A DNA stretch of 64,000 nt from Cognatiluteimonas lumbrici (GCF_006476065.1 NZ_ML636798.1:974906-1038905); one strand, 5' to 3'. Shown: positions 6,921 to 17,296, counted from the first letter of the stretch. Program-made: numbers and translations. The notes: generated by a model from the sequence alone, not told the origin.

Positions 6921-9119
6921 CTATTCGAGCGGCAGGTTCATCTCCCGCAGCAGGTGCGGCGCCGGGTAGACCTTGGACATCAGCCAGCGGGCGTAGCGCA
7001 TGTCCACGTGGATGCCGCGCTTGTAGCGCGGGTCGAACATCCAGCTCGCGCTGACCGCCTCCCAGTTGCTGTCGAAGTGCAGGCCGATCAGGCGCCCGTT
7101 GGCGTCGAGCACGGCCGAACCGGAGTTGCCGCCGGTGGTGTCCAGGTTGGTCAGGAAGTTGACCGTCTGGGTGCCGAGCTTCGGGTCCGCGGTGCTGCCG
7201 AAATCGCCCTTTGCGATCGCCTCGAGCAGCACGTCCGGGGCGTCGAACGGCGCCACGCCGGTGTGCTTCTCGACGATCCCGGCCACGGTGGTCACCGGCG
7301 CGTAGCGCACGGCGTCGCGCGGGTGCAGGTCGATGACCTTGCCGAACGCGATGCGCAGGGTCGAGTTGGCGTCTGGGTAGACCGCCCTGCCCTGCGATTC
7401 GCGGTAGCCGATCAGCCCCTTCATGTAGGCCGGGCGCAGGCGCAGCAGGTCGCCGGCGAGCTGCTTGGCCTCGTCCTCCTCGCGCAGCGCCGCGGGCAGC
7501 AGCTTCGCGGCCGCCTGCATCAGCGGGTCGGTGGAGGCCCTGACCGTGGCCGGGTCGGCGGCGAGCAGGCGCAGGCGCTCGGCTTCGTCGTCGAGCGCGG
7601 TGTCGGCGTACAGGCGGTCGAGCGTCTTCGCGACGCTCGCGGCGTCGCTTCCGAACACCGCGTCGATCTCGGCGATGCGCTGCGCCGCCGGCAACGCGCG
7701 GTGGCGCTGCAGCAGTTCGGCCAGCAAGGCCTTTTCGACCTTCGGGTCGAAGCGGCGCGTGGCCTGTTCGAGCGCGGCCTTGATGCGGGCCTCGTCGCGC
7801 TGCTGGTAGCCGCGCTCGCGCTCGGCGTCGGGCTTGCCGCGCTCCAGCGCCAGCCGCTGCAGGCGGTAGGCGGCGGCCAGCAGTTCGGTGCGTCCGCGGA
7901 TCTGCGCGAACAGCTGGGAAGCCTCCGCGCCTTCGTGCGAGGCGGCGATCAGCCCCTGCGCGGCCTCGATGTCGGCCTGGAGCGCGTCCGCGCCCGGCTG
8001 TTTCGCCAGCCAGGCCAGCATCGCGGCCTCGTCGGCACGGCGCACGGCGACCGCGTCGCTGCGTTGCATGCCGTCGAGCTCGCCCTGGGCGCGCTTGAGC
8101 CCGTTCTTGAGCCCGGCCAGGGTCGAGGCGTAGGCGACTTCGGCAGCCTTGTCGCCGGCGGTGGCGCCTTCGATCGCGTCGATCATGGCGTCGTAGAGCG
8201 CGATCCGCGACGGCAGGCCGGTCTCGACCTGGTGCGCGAACTCCATCGCCATGCGGTGGCGGTAGGTGCGGCCCGGATAGCCGGCGAGCATCGCGTAGTC
8301 GCCCTCGGCGACCGGGTCGGTCGAGACCTCGAGCCAGGCCTTCGGTGCGAACGGCACGTTGTCGGCGGAGAACTCGGCCGGCTTGCCGTCCTTGCCGACG
8401 TAGGCGCGGTAGAACGCGAAGTCGCCGCTGTGCCGCGGCCACATGAAGTTGTCGATCTCGTCGCCGTAGTTGCCGATCGCTTCCGGCGGCGCGTACACCA
8501 GCCGGATGTCCTTCAGCTCGAGCTGCTTGATGAGGTAGAAGTCGGTGCCGTAGTACATGTCGGCGACGCTGCAGCGGTAGCCTTCGTCGGCCTCGCACTC
8601 GGCGACCAGCGCCTTCTCCGCCGCGTCCACCGCGTCGTAGTACGCGCGCCCGGTCTTGCCGCGGGCGTCGGCGAGGATGCGGTCGGTGACCTTGTCGAAG
8701 GCGACCGTCACCAGCACCCGCGCGCCCGGCCCGGCGGAACGCTCGGCGGCGCGGTCGGCGGCGATGAAGCCGTTCTCGAGCAGGTTGTCCTCGGGCGTCG
8801 AGTTGAGCTGGATCGCGCCCCTGGCGCAGTGGTGGTTGGTCACCACCAGGCCTTCCGGCGAGACGAAGCTGGCGGTGCAGCCGCCCAGCGACACCATCGC
8901 GTTCATCGGCGCCTTGGTCAGGTCGGCGAGCGCCGCGGCATCGCCCTTGTAGCCGGCGGCGCGGAGCCGGTCGGCGATGGCCGGCAACTGCGAGGGCAGC
9001 CACATGCCCTCGCCACCCACTTCATCGGCGTGTGCCGGGACGGAAGCCATGGCGAGGGTCGCGGCGGCCACCAGGTTGCAGGCCGCGGCGGCGGCAAACG
9101 GAAGCTTCTTGTCAGTCAT
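6921..9119 (-). CDS. S46 family dipeptidyl-peptidase, DPP11-like (Ser at the S1 position)
   Basis: Periplasmic serine peptidase that removes dipeptides from peptide N-termini. 732 residues; Sec signal ending VPAHA, then the mature start GEGMWLPSQLP typical of S46. Catalytic His is in TNHHC (96/97), the Asp region in GDEIDNFMWPRHSGD, and the nucleophile Ser666 in TTGGNSGS. The residue 18 after this Ser, which sets P1 preference in the family (Gly in DPP7, Arg or Ser in DPP11), is Ser684 (HFDSNWE). An acidic P1 preference is therefore predicted. It overlaps the next peptidase gene by 8 bases and is third in a three-gene operon. Confidence 0.93.
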   Translation of the reverse strand: MTDKKLPFAAAAACNLVAAATLAMASVPAHADEVGGEGMWLPSQLPAIADRLRAAGYKGDAAALADLTKAPMNAMVSLGGCTASFVSPEGLVVTNHHCARGAIQLNSTPEDNLLENGFIAADRAAERSAGPGARVLVTVAFDKVTDRILADARGKTGRAYYDAVDAAEKALVAECEADEGYRCSVADMYYGTDFYLIKQLELKDIRLVYAPPEAIGNYGDEIDNFMWPRHSGDFAFYRAYVGKDGKPAEFSADNVPFAPKAWLEVSTDPVAEGDYAMLAGYPGRTYRHRMAMEFAHQVETGLPSRIALYDAMIDAIEGATAGDKAAEVAYASTLAGLKNGLKRAQGELDGMQRSDAVAVRRADEAAMLAWLAKQPGADALQADIEAAQGLIAASHEGAEASQLFAQIRGRTELLAAAYRLQRLALERGKPDAERERGYQQRDEARIKAALEQATRRFDPKVEKALLAELLQRHRALPAAQRIAEIDAVFGSDAASVAKTLDRLYADTALDDEAERLRLLAADPATVRASTDPLMQAAAKLLPAALREEDEAKQLAGDLLRLRPAYMKGLIGYRESQGRAVYPDANSTLRIAFGKVIDLHPRDAVRYAPVTTVAGIVEKHTGVAPFDAPDVLLEAIAKGDFGSTADPKLGTQTVNFLTNLDTTGGNSGSAVLDANGRLIGLHFDSNWEAVSASWMFDPRYKRGIHVDMRYARWLMSKVYPAPHLLREMNLPLE

Positions 9120-11298
9120 GCGGCAGTCCCATCTCCTCGAGCAGGCGCTCGGCGTGGTCCACTTCGTCCATGGCCCAGCGCATGTAGCGCGTGTCCACGT
9201 GGATCGAGCGGGTCAGGTCGGGGTTGAAGATCCAGTCGGCGCTCAGGCTCTCGTAGTTGCCGTCGAACAGCAGGCCCACGAGCTCGCCCTTCGCGTTCAG
9301 CGTCGGCGAGCCGGAGTTGCCGCCGGTGGTGTCCACGTCGCTGAGGAAGTTCACCGGCACGTCGCCGAGCGAGGCCATGCGGTACCGTGCGCCCTTGCCG
9401 GCGGCGATCGCGTCGAGCTGGGCCTTCGGCGCGTCGAACGGCTCGACGCCGGTGTCCTTCTCGACGATGCCCGCCAGGGTGGTGAACGGCTCCATCTGCA
9501 CTGCGTCGCGCGGCGAGTAGCCGCGCACGGTGCCGAAGGTGATGCGCAGCGAGGAGTTGGCATCCGGATAGACCGGCTTCCCCTGCGAGGCATTGAAGTC
9601 GATCATCGCCTGCATGAACTTCGGGCGCAGCGCGGAGATGCGACCGCTGCGCGCCTCGGCCTCGTCCTCCAGCCGCAGCAGCGCCGGCATCACCTGCACC
9701 GCGAAGCGCAGCGCGGCATCGTCCGAGGCCTCGATCGCCGCGCGGTCCGCTTCCAGCAAGGCGAGGCGCGCGGCCTCGTCGCCGAGGCTGCTGCCGGCGT
9801 AGAGCGCGTCGAGCCTGGCGTCGAGGTCCGGCACCGTCTTGTCGCTCGCGGTGATGCCCAGCCAGGCATCGAGCTCCGGCACCCGGCTTCCGGCCGGGAC
9901 CTGCGCCAGGTAGCGCTCGATGCGCAGCTTCGTCAGCGCCTTGTCCACTTCGGCGTCGTAGCGCTTGTCCATGGACTTCATGCGCCCCTGCAGGCGCGCG
10001 GCGTCGCGCGCCTGGTAGCCGCTCTCGCGCTCGGCATCCGGCCTGGCCTGCTCGATCGCGTTGCGGTACAGGGTGACCGCGGTGCCGGTCAGGCCGCCGG
10101 AAGCCACGCTCGGGAACCAGCGGTCGCGCTCGCGCGTGGCCTCGGAGGCGGCGAGCTCGCGCTCCAGCTCGGCCAGCGCTGCGACCTGCGCCCTGCCCTC
10201 GGCGCCACGCCCGGCCAGCCAGGCCTTGAGCGCGTCCTCGCGGGCGCGCTTCATGCCCACCGGGTCGTCCATCTGCGCGAAGCCATCGAGCTGGCCCTGG
10301 TAGAGCTTGAGCGCGTTGTTGATGCCGGCGATGGTCGAGGCGTACTTGAGCGCGGCGGCCTTGTCGCCGGCGGTGGTGCGCTCGATCGTGGCCAGGTAGT
10401 CCTTGAAATAGGCCACTGACTCCGGGTAGCCCCACTCGATCGTGTCCTGCACCTCGGAGGCCAGGCGGTAGCGGTTGGTGCGGCCCGGGTAACCGGTGAC
10501 CATCACGTAGTCGCCCGCTTGCAGCGGCTCCTGCGACACCGTCAGCCAGCTCTCGGGCTCGAACGGCACGTTGTCCTTCGCGTACGGCGCCGGCTTGCCG
10601 TCCTTGCCGACGTAGGCGCGCAGGAAGCTCCAGTCGCCGGTGTGGCGCGGCCACTCGAAGTTGTCCTCGTCGCCGCCGTACTTGCCGATCGCGGCCGGCG
10701 GCGCGTACACCAGGCGCACGTCCTGGATCTCGAGCTGGCGGATCAGCGAGAACTCGAGCCCGCCGTTGAAGTTGTAGACGTTGCAGCGCAGGCCGCCGGG
10801 CTGCTCGCACTCGGCGACCAGCGCCTTGCTGCGCGCCTCGATGGCGTCGTAGCGGTCCTTGCCGTCCATCCCGTCGAGGCCTTCGACGATGCGGTCGGTG
10901 ACGTCGGTGATCGCCTGCGTCACGTAGATGCGCGCGTTGGGGTCGGCCGGCAGTTCCTCGGCGAAGCTGGCGGCGACGAAGCCGTCGGCGAGCAGGTCGC
11001 GCTCTGGCGTGGAGTTGTACTGGATGGTGCCGTAGGCGCAGTGGTGGTTGGTCACCACCAGGCCCTGCGGCGAGACGAAGCTGGCGGTGCAGCCGCCGAG
11101 GCTGATCACCGCGTTGAGCGGCTTGCCGGCGAGGTCGGACAGCGAGGCCGGATCCAGCTCGAGGCCGCGGGCCTTGAGCTGGGCGGCCAGCTCCGGCATC
11201 TGGCTCGGCTTCCACATGCCCTCGTCGGCGTGGCCGGCGAGCGGCGCGAGCGCCAGGGTGAGCGCCGCTGCGAGCGGCGCGATCATCTTGTTCCGCAT
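9112..11298 (-). CDS. S46 family dipeptidyl-peptidase, DPP7 / DAP BII-like (Gly at the S1 position)
   Basis: 728 residues from the ATG at 11298 (MRNKMIAPL), which overlaps the previous stop as TGATG. The frame is open further upstream, but only into the preceding gene. A signal peptide ends near LAGHA and the mature protein begins DEGMWKPSQMP. Catalytic elements are TNHHC, GGDEDNFEWPRHTGD and TTGGNSGS with Ser662. The P1-determining residue is Gly680 (LFDGNYE), as in DPP7 and Pseudoxanthomonas DAP BII, so hydrophobic or broad P1 residues are predicted. Acts in the periplasm. Middle gene of the tandem set. Confidence 0.94.
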   Translation of the reverse strand: MRNKMIAPLAAALTLALAPLAGHADEGMWKPSQMPELAAQLKARGLELDPASLSDLAGKPLNAVISLGGCTASFVSPQGLVVTNHHCAYGTIQYNSTPERDLLADGFVAASFAEELPADPNARIYVTQAITDVTDRIVEGLDGMDGKDRYDAIEARSKALVAECEQPGGLRCNVYNFNGGLEFSLIRQLEIQDVRLVYAPPAAIGKYGGDEDNFEWPRHTGDWSFLRAYVGKDGKPAPYAKDNVPFEPESWLTVSQEPLQAGDYVMVTGYPGRTNRYRLASEVQDTIEWGYPESVAYFKDYLATIERTTAGDKAAALKYASTIAGINNALKLYQGQLDGFAQMDDPVGMKRAREDALKAWLAGRGAEGRAQVAALAELERELAASEATRERDRWFPSVASGGLTGTAVTLYRNAIEQARPDAERESGYQARDAARLQGRMKSMDKRYDAEVDKALTKLRIERYLAQVPAGSRVPELDAWLGITASDKTVPDLDARLDALYAGSSLGDEAARLALLEADRAAIEASDDAALRFAVQVMPALLRLEDEAEARSGRISALRPKFMQAMIDFNASQGKPVYPDANSSLRITFGTVRGYSPRDAVQMEPFTTLAGIVEKDTGVEPFDAPKAQLDAIAAGKGARYRMASLGDVPVNFLSDVDTTGGNSGSPTLNAKGELVGLLFDGNYESLSADWIFNPDLTRSIHVDTRYMRWAMDEVDHAERLLEEMGLPHD

Positions 11299-13481
11299 CA
11301 GTCGTTGTCCTCGTTGGCGGCCTCGAGCTCGGCCATCAGGCGCGGCGCCGGCAGCACCTCGTCCAGGATCCACAGCATGTAGCGCGAATCCATCGCGATC
11401 ACGCGGGTCATCTCCGGGTCGAACACCCAGTTGGAGACCACCGCCTCCCAGTTCATGTCGAACACCAGCCCGACCAGCTCGCCGCGCGCGTCCATCACCG
11501 GCGAACCGGAGTTGCCGCCGGTGATGTCAAGGTCGGCCATGAAGTTGACCGGCAGCGTGCCCAGCTCGTCGCTGGCGTACTCGCCGTAGTCCGCTTCCTT
11601 CACCGCGTCGAGCAGCACCTGCGGCGCGTCGAACGGCTCAACGCCGGTGGCCTTGGCCGCCATCTGTTCGGCGGTGGTGAACGCGTCCTGCTTGCTGCCG
11701 TCGAGCTTGGTGTAGCCCTGCACGTTGCCGAAGGTGATGCGCAGCGAGGAGTTGGCGTCCGGGTAGACGAAGCCGCCCTGGCTCTTGCGGTAGTCGGCCA
11801 CCGCCTGCAGGAACACCGGGCGCGCCAGCAGCGCCTCGCCGGTGCGCACTTCCTGCTGCGCCTCCATCTCCAGCACCGTCGGCATCAGCGCGACCGCGAG
11901 CTGCACCGCGGGGTCCTCGCTGGACTCGAACGCGGCCGGATCGGCCTGCAGCAGCGCCATGCGCGCATCGAGGTCGCCCAGGCGGGTGCCGGACAGGCGC
12001 TCGAGCGCGCGCTGGATGGCGGCCTCGTCGTTGCCGCCCAGCCAGGCGTCGAGCGCGGCCACGTGCTGGTCGGCCGGCAGCGCGACGTACTGGCGCAGCC
12101 AGTACTCCTGGATCTGCCGGTCCATGGCCGGTGCGTAGCGGCGGTCCATCTGCTTCATCGCGCCCTCGAACGAAGGCAGGTCGCGCTGCTGGTAACCGGG
12201 CTCGCGCTCGGCGTCAGGCTTCTGCTTCTCCAGCGCCAGCCGGTACAGGCTGCTGGCGGCACCGATCGCGCCGGTGCGGCGCAGCTGCCCGAACACCAGG
12301 TCGCGGTCGCGCGTGGCGCTCTCCACTTCCTGCAGCGCGACCAGTTTGGCGTGCGCGTCGAGCGCGGCCTTGCCGGCCTCGCCCTGCGAGCGCAGCCACT
12401 CGAGCACGGCCTGTTCCTCGGCGTGCTTGCGCTCGCTGGCGCCGATCCGCGCGAAGCCGTCGAGCTGGCCCTGGTAGTTCTTGACCACGTTGTGCCAGCC
12501 CTTGAGCGAGCTGGCGTACTTCACCGCGATGTCCTCGTCCTGCTTGCCGGCGGCCTCGACCAGTTCGATCAGCTTGCCGTAGTGCTCGACCACCTGCGGG
12601 TAGGCCCACTGCGCGGTCTCGTCGAACTCGCCGGCCAGGGCGTAGCGCGAGGTGCGGCCGGGATAGCCGGCCACCATCACGAAGTCGCCCGCCTCCAGCG
12701 GCTCGCTGGCCAGGCGCAGCCAGTGCTTCGGCTGGTAGGGAACGTTGCCTTCGTCGAACGCCGCCGGCTTGCCGTCCTTGCCGACGTAGGCGCGCAGGAA
12801 GGTGTAGTCGCCGGTGTGGCGCGGCCACATCCAGTTGTCGATGTCGCCGCCGTAGGCGCCGATGCTCTGCGGCGGCGCGTTGACGATGCGCACGTCGCGG
12901 ATCTCGAGGTTGCGGAACAGGCGGTAGGTGTTGCCGCCGGCGAAGCTGTAGAAGCGGCAGCGGAAGCCGTCCTCCGATTCACACTCGGAGACCAGGCGCT
13001 TCTCGATCGCCTCCAGCGCGGCGGTGCGGCCGGCGGCGTCCGGGGCGGCGGCGATCGCCGCCTTCACTTCCGCGGTGACGTCGCGGATGTCGTCGAGCAC
13101 GTAGATGCGGGCGTTGGGGCCGGCGGAGATCTCGTCGCCGAGGGTGGCGGCGTTGAAGCCGGTCGCGATCAGGTTGTTGTCCGGGGTGGAATTGAGCTGC
13201 AGGCCGCCGTACGCGCAGTGGTGGTTGGTCACCACCAGGCCCTGCGGCGAAACGAAGCTGGCGGTGCAGCCGCCCAGCGAGACCACCGCGCCCATCGGCT
13301 GCCCGGTGAGGTTGGCGAGCTGCTCGGGCGGCAGTTCCAGGCCGGCCTGCTTCAGCGGGCCCGCGATCTCCGGGAGCTGCTGCGGGACCCACATGCCCTC
13401 GCCCGCCTGGGCGGCGCCCGCGGCGACGGTGCCGATGGCGCCCGCGAGCGCGACCGCCAGGATCTTGACCATGTGACGCAT
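11298..13481 (-). CDS. S46 family dipeptidyl-peptidase with Met at the S1 position
   Basis: First gene of the peptidase operon, 727 residues. I chose the ATG at 13481 (MRHMVKIL) because GGAG sits 7 bases upstream; a TTG four codons earlier is less likely. The signal peptide ends AAQA, then GEGMWVPQQLP. Catalytic features are TNHHC, GGDIDNWMWPRHTGD and ITGGNSGS with Ser658. At the specificity position the residue is Met676 (VFDMNWE), neither the Gly of DPP7 nor the Arg/Ser of DPP11, so its substrate preference cannot be read from the known rule. A TATACT hexamer on this strand at 13513-13518 may be its -10 box. Confidence 0.93.
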   Translation of the reverse strand: MRHMVKILAVALAGAIGTVAAGAAQAGEGMWVPQQLPEIAGPLKQAGLELPPEQLANLTGQPMGAVVSLGGCTASFVSPQGLVVTNHHCAYGGLQLNSTPDNNLIATGFNAATLGDEISAGPNARIYVLDDIRDVTAEVKAAIAAAPDAAGRTAALEAIEKRLVSECESEDGFRCRFYSFAGGNTYRLFRNLEIRDVRIVNAPPQSIGAYGGDIDNWMWPRHTGDYTFLRAYVGKDGKPAAFDEGNVPYQPKHWLRLASEPLEAGDFVMVAGYPGRTSRYALAGEFDETAQWAYPQVVEHYGKLIELVEAAGKQDEDIAVKYASSLKGWHNVVKNYQGQLDGFARIGASERKHAEEQAVLEWLRSQGEAGKAALDAHAKLVALQEVESATRDRDLVFGQLRRTGAIGAASSLYRLALEKQKPDAEREPGYQQRDLPSFEGAMKQMDRRYAPAMDRQIQEYWLRQYVALPADQHVAALDAWLGGNDEAAIQRALERLSGTRLGDLDARMALLQADPAAFESSEDPAVQLAVALMPTVLEMEAQQEVRTGEALLARPVFLQAVADYRKSQGGFVYPDANSSLRITFGNVQGYTKLDGSKQDAFTTAEQMAAKATGVEPFDAPQVLLDAVKEADYGEYASDELGTLPVNFMADLDITGGNSGSPVMDARGELVGLVFDMNWEAVVSNWVFDPEMTRVIAMDSRYMLWILDEVLPAPRLMAELEAANEDND

Positions 13482-13575
13482 CGGTGTCTCCAACGTGGGG
13501 AAAATTCCCTCGAGTATAGCGGCGCCCGGCGGCCCGGGCCCGGGCCGTTGGCGCCGGGAAACCGGGCCCGCCGCG

Positions 13576-13581
13576 TATAAT
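13576..13581 (+). promoter_or_regulatory. Candidate -10 box of tdh
   Basis: A perfect TATAAT lies 28 bases upstream of the tdh start in the 128-base divergent region shared with the peptidase operon. No convincing -35 box is seen at 16-18 bases: TTGGCG at 13548 is too far away. I therefore report only the -10 element. Confidence 0.35.
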
Positions 13582-13609
13582 CCGGGGCTTTCCCGAGAGC
13601 AGGCGGACG

Positions 13610-14644
13610 ATGTCCCGGACGATGAGGGCGCTGGTCAAGCGCGAGCCCGGAAAGGGCATCTGGATGCAGGACGTGCCGGTGCCTGCGCCCGGCCCGAACG
13701 AGGTGCTGATCAAGGTCGAGAAGACCGCGATCTGCGGCACCGACCTGCACATCTACCTGTGGGACGAATGGAGCCAGCGCACCATCCGGCCCGGGCTGGT
13801 GATCGGACACGAGTTCGTGGGCCGCATCGCCGAGGTCGGCCCGGGCGTGGACGGCTACCGCGTGGGCCAGCGCGTGTCCGCCGAGGGCCACATCGTCTGC
13901 GGCCACTGCCGCAACTGCCGCGGCGGGCGCCCGCACCTGTGCCCGAACACGGTCGGGATCGGGGTCAACCGCGACGGCGCCTTCGCCGAGTACATCGTGA
14001 TGCCGGCCAGCAACCTGTGGCCGATCCCGGACCAGGTGCCGTCTGAGCTGGCCGCGTTCTTCGATCCCTACGGCAACGCCGCGCACTGCGCGCTGGAGTT
14101 CGACGTGGTCGGCGAGGACGTGCTGATCACCGGCGCCGGCCCGATCGGGATCATCGCCGCCGGCATCTGCAAGTTCATCGGCGCGCGCAACGTGGTGGTC
14201 ACCGACCTCGACGACTACCGCCTGAAGCTGGCCGCCGACATGGGCGCCACCCGCGTGGTCAACGTCAGCAAGGCCTCGCTCAAGGAGGTCATGGCCGACC
14301 TGCACATGGAAGGCTTCGACGTCGGCCTGGAGATGAGCGGCAGTCCGCGCGCGTTCGACGACATGCTCGACTGCATGTACCACGGCGGCCGCATCGCGAT
14401 GCTCGGCATCCAGCCCAAGGGCGCCGGCGTGGACTGGGACAAGATCATCTTCAAGGGCCTGACCATCCAGGGCATCTACGGCCGGAAGATGTACGAGACC
14501 TGGTACAAGATGACCCAGCTGGTGCTCAGCGGCTTCCCGCTCGGCAAGGTGCTCACCCACCAGCTCCCGATCGACGAATTCCAGCAGGGCTTCGACCTCA
14601 TGGAAGCCGGCAAGTGCGGCAAGGTCGTGCTGAGCTGGAGCTGA
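13610..14644 (+). CDS. tdh: L-threonine 3-dehydrogenase
   Basis: Zinc and NAD-dependent medium-chain dehydrogenase that oxidises threonine to 2-amino-3-ketobutyrate. The 344-residue length is typical. The catalytic zinc ligand is Cys in [11 protein letters not shown] with GHEFVG downstream. The structural zinc cluster is the four-Cys lobe from [11 protein letters not shown] to LCPN. The Rossmann motif is GAGPIG. Residues [12 protein letters not shown] and [14 protein letters not shown] are specific to Tdh rather than other alcohol dehydrogenases. With kbl 650 bases downstream it forms the threonine-to-glycine pathway. Confidence 0.96.
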   Translation: MSRTMRALVKREPGKGIWMQDVPVPAPGPNEVLIKVEKTAICGTDLHIYLWDEWSQRTIRPGLVIGHEFVGRIAEVGPGVDGYRVGQRVSAEGHIVCGHCRNCRGGRPHLCPNTVGIGVNRDGAFAEYIVMPASNLWPIPDQVPSELAAFFDPYGNAAHCALEFDVVGEDVLITGAGPIGIIAAGICKFIGARNVVVTDLDDYRLKLAADMGATRVVNVSKASLKEVMADLHMEGFDVGLEMSGSPRAFDDMLDCMYHGGRIAMLGIQPKGAGVDWDKIIFKGLTIQGIYGRKMYETWYKMTQLVLSGFPLGKVLTHQLPIDEFQQGFDLMEAGKCGKVVLSWS

Positions 14645-14648
14645 TGCC

Positions 14649-15281
14649 GTGACCAGGCCAGCGCCGCCCCCCGCGAACGAGGACGCCGCCGCCACGCCGG
14701 CGTCGCGCCGCAGGCCCTGGTTCCGGCGCGAGCCGATCGACCTCGGCGAGGTGCTGGTGGAGACCATCGCGGTGCTGCTGGGCGTGCTGATCGCGCTGGC
14801 GATCGACCGGCGGCACGAGCAGGCGACCGAGCAACGCAACGTCGCCTCCGCGGTGGAGTCGATCCGCGCCGAGATCGGCCGCAACCGCGACGCCGCCCTC
14901 GCCCACCGCGACCACCTGGAAGCCATGGCCGGGCGCATGGAGGAAATGCATCCCGCCGATGCACGGCCGGCGCCGTGCATGGGCCAGCCCGGCTGGGCCG
15001 GCGTGCAGCTGCCGATGCTGATGGACACCGCCTACGAGGTCGCCGTCGCGACCGGCGCGCTGGCCAACATGCCCTACGAACTCGCCAGCAACGTCGGCGC
15101 CGCCTACGGTGCGCAGCGCTACATCCAGGGCATGTACGACACCGCCGGGAAGATGCTGCTGGCCGAGCGCCCGGTGGACGTGCGCATGTGCACGAACGTC
15201 GCCCGCGAGATGGCCGCGGGCAGCGACGGCCTCGCCGGACGCTACCAGGCCCTGCTCGACGCCCTGCCCCCTTCGCGATAG
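14649..15281 (+). CDS. Hypothetical single-pass membrane protein between tdh and kbl
   Basis: 210 residues from a GTG 4 bases after the tdh stop, so almost certainly cotranscribed. It has a basic, proline-rich N-terminus (about 40 residues), one hydrophobic helix (VETIAVLLGVLIALAIDR), then a charged helical stretch beginning RHEQATEQRNVASAVESIR and a soluble C-terminal half with three Cys. The helix followed by a coiled region resembles DUF6090-type proteins, but I do not recognise a family with confidence. Function unknown; a link to threonine catabolism is only positional. Confidence 0.75.
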   Translation: MTRPAPPPANEDAAATPASRRRPWFRREPIDLGEVLVETIAVLLGVLIALAIDRRHEQATEQRNVASAVESIRAEIGRNRDAALAHRDHLEAMAGRMEEMHPADARPAPCMGQPGWAGVQLPMLMDTAYEVAVATGALANMPYELASNVGAAYGAQRYIQGMYDTAGKMLLAERPVDVRMCTNVAREMAAGSDGLAGRYQALLDALPPSR

Positions 15282-15293
15282 AGAGGAGCCCCC

Positions 15294-16493
<1,200 letters not shown>

Positions 16494-16499
16494 CGCCTT

Positions 16500-16602
16500 C
16501 TTTAGCCACAGATCCCACAGATGAAAAAAGGATCGGGTTCGCGGCGGCGTGTGCCGACCTGCGAACCCAATCCTTTTGAATCAGTGTGATCTGTGGCTAA
16601 AG
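16500..16602. repeat. 103-nt imperfect palindrome between convergent genes (mobile-repeat or bidirectional terminator)
   Basis: The left arm 16500-16542 (starting CTTTAGCCACAGATC) pairs with the right arm 16561-16602 (ending GATCTGTGGCTAAAG). The first 15 bases are exact and the remainder has a few mismatches, around an 18-base loop. The loop-proximal part GGGTTCGC/GCGAACCC is also exact. It fills the gap between kbl and the convergent gene to its right, and an A-rich/T-rich stretch lies within each arm, so it could act as a terminator both ways. The base composition differs from the flanking coding DNA, as for a miniature repeat. Confidence 0.8.
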
Positions 16603-16611
16603 AATGTTGGG

Positions 16612-17211
16612 TCAGTCCGCTAGTTGCGGGGTGGGCTGCGCGAGTTCTGGGGCGGCGGGCGGGGGCGTGGGGAGGTCGCCGGTGGCCTCGGGGGCGGCGG
16701 CGGTGGCCGCCGGGGCCGGGGCCGGGGCCGGGGCCGGGGCCGGGGCCGGGGCCTGGGCGGTGGCGGGGCCGCGGGCGACGCGGACGCCGCGCGACGCCAT
16801 CCAGGCGCTGAACTCGTCCGCGGTCATGTTGCGGCCGTTCTGGCTCATGTTGAAGCGCCACGGCGTGTTGTCGAACTCGGTGCGCGGCTTGTAGGTCGCC
16901 GGGTCGTTCGGGTCCACCACGCCGGGCGCCGGCGCGGCGCCTGCGACGCTGCGGCAGCTCTCCACGTACATGCGCAGCAGCACCTGCTCGACGGTCAGCG
17001 CGCCGTCGTAGGCCTGCGACAGTACCCCGCCCGGAACGCCGAGCTGCCCGGAGGGCGTCACCAGTTCGCTCGAAATCGGCGCAACCGTGGCGGACTGGCC
17101 GGGCGTCACCGGGGGCGCCGAGCAATCCGGGGCGGCACTGGCCACCGTCGGCAGCGCGAGTCCCGCGGTGGCCAACAGCGTGGCGGCAATCGACAGCATG
17201 GACGCTCGCAT
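16612..17211 (-). CDS. Exported hypothetical protein with Ala-Pro tract
   Basis: 199 residues from the ATG at 17211, which has GGGGAAAG 6 bases upstream. A Sec signal (ending VASA) leads to a mature start APDCSAPPV. A conserved-looking core spans about residues 65-145, including QVLLRMYVESCR, YKPRTEFDNTPW and RFNMSQNGRNMTADEF. After it comes an Ala-Pro repeat encoded by a perfect hexanucleotide array, then an Ala/Pro tail. I do not recognise the family. It is downstream of and co-directional with the OmpA-like gene, but a terminator separates them. Confidence 0.75.
   Translation of the reverse strand: MRASMLSIAATLLATAGLALPTVASAAPDCSAPPVTPGQSATVAPISSELVTPSGQLGVPGGVLSQAYDGALTVEQVLLRMYVESCRSVAGAAPAPGVVDPNDPATYKPRTEFDNTPWRFNMSQNGRNMTADEFSAWMASRGVRVARGPATAQAPAPAPAPAPAPAPAATAAAPEATGDLPTPPPAAPELAQPTPQLAD
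16712..16753. repeat. (GGGGCC)7 hexanucleotide tandem repeat
   Basis: Seven exact copies on the plus strand, read as alternating Ala-Pro in the exported protein on the minus strand. The six-base unit means copy-number change lengthens or shortens the linker without shifting the frame. The G-rich strand could form quadruplexes. Confidence 0.95.
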
Positions 17212-17258
17212 GGCGCTTTCCCCTTCGCGAATCCGCCCCGAGTGTAACGGCATTCCGT

Positions 17259-17296
17259 AAAAAGCGAAGCCCGGCACTTGGCCGGGCTTCGGTTTC
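17259..17296 (-). terminator. Intrinsic terminator of the OmpA-like gene
   Basis: Read on the minus strand: GAAGCCCGGC, a 5-base loop, then GCCGGGCTTCG followed by CTTTTT. It lies 36-73 bases downstream of the OmpA-like stop codon and upstream of the exported hypothetical gene. Confidence 0.85.

Noticed and set aside
13548..13581. Complete sigma-70 promoter for tdh
   Set aside because: TTGGCG and TATAAT are 22 bases apart, too far; only the -10 hexamer is kept.
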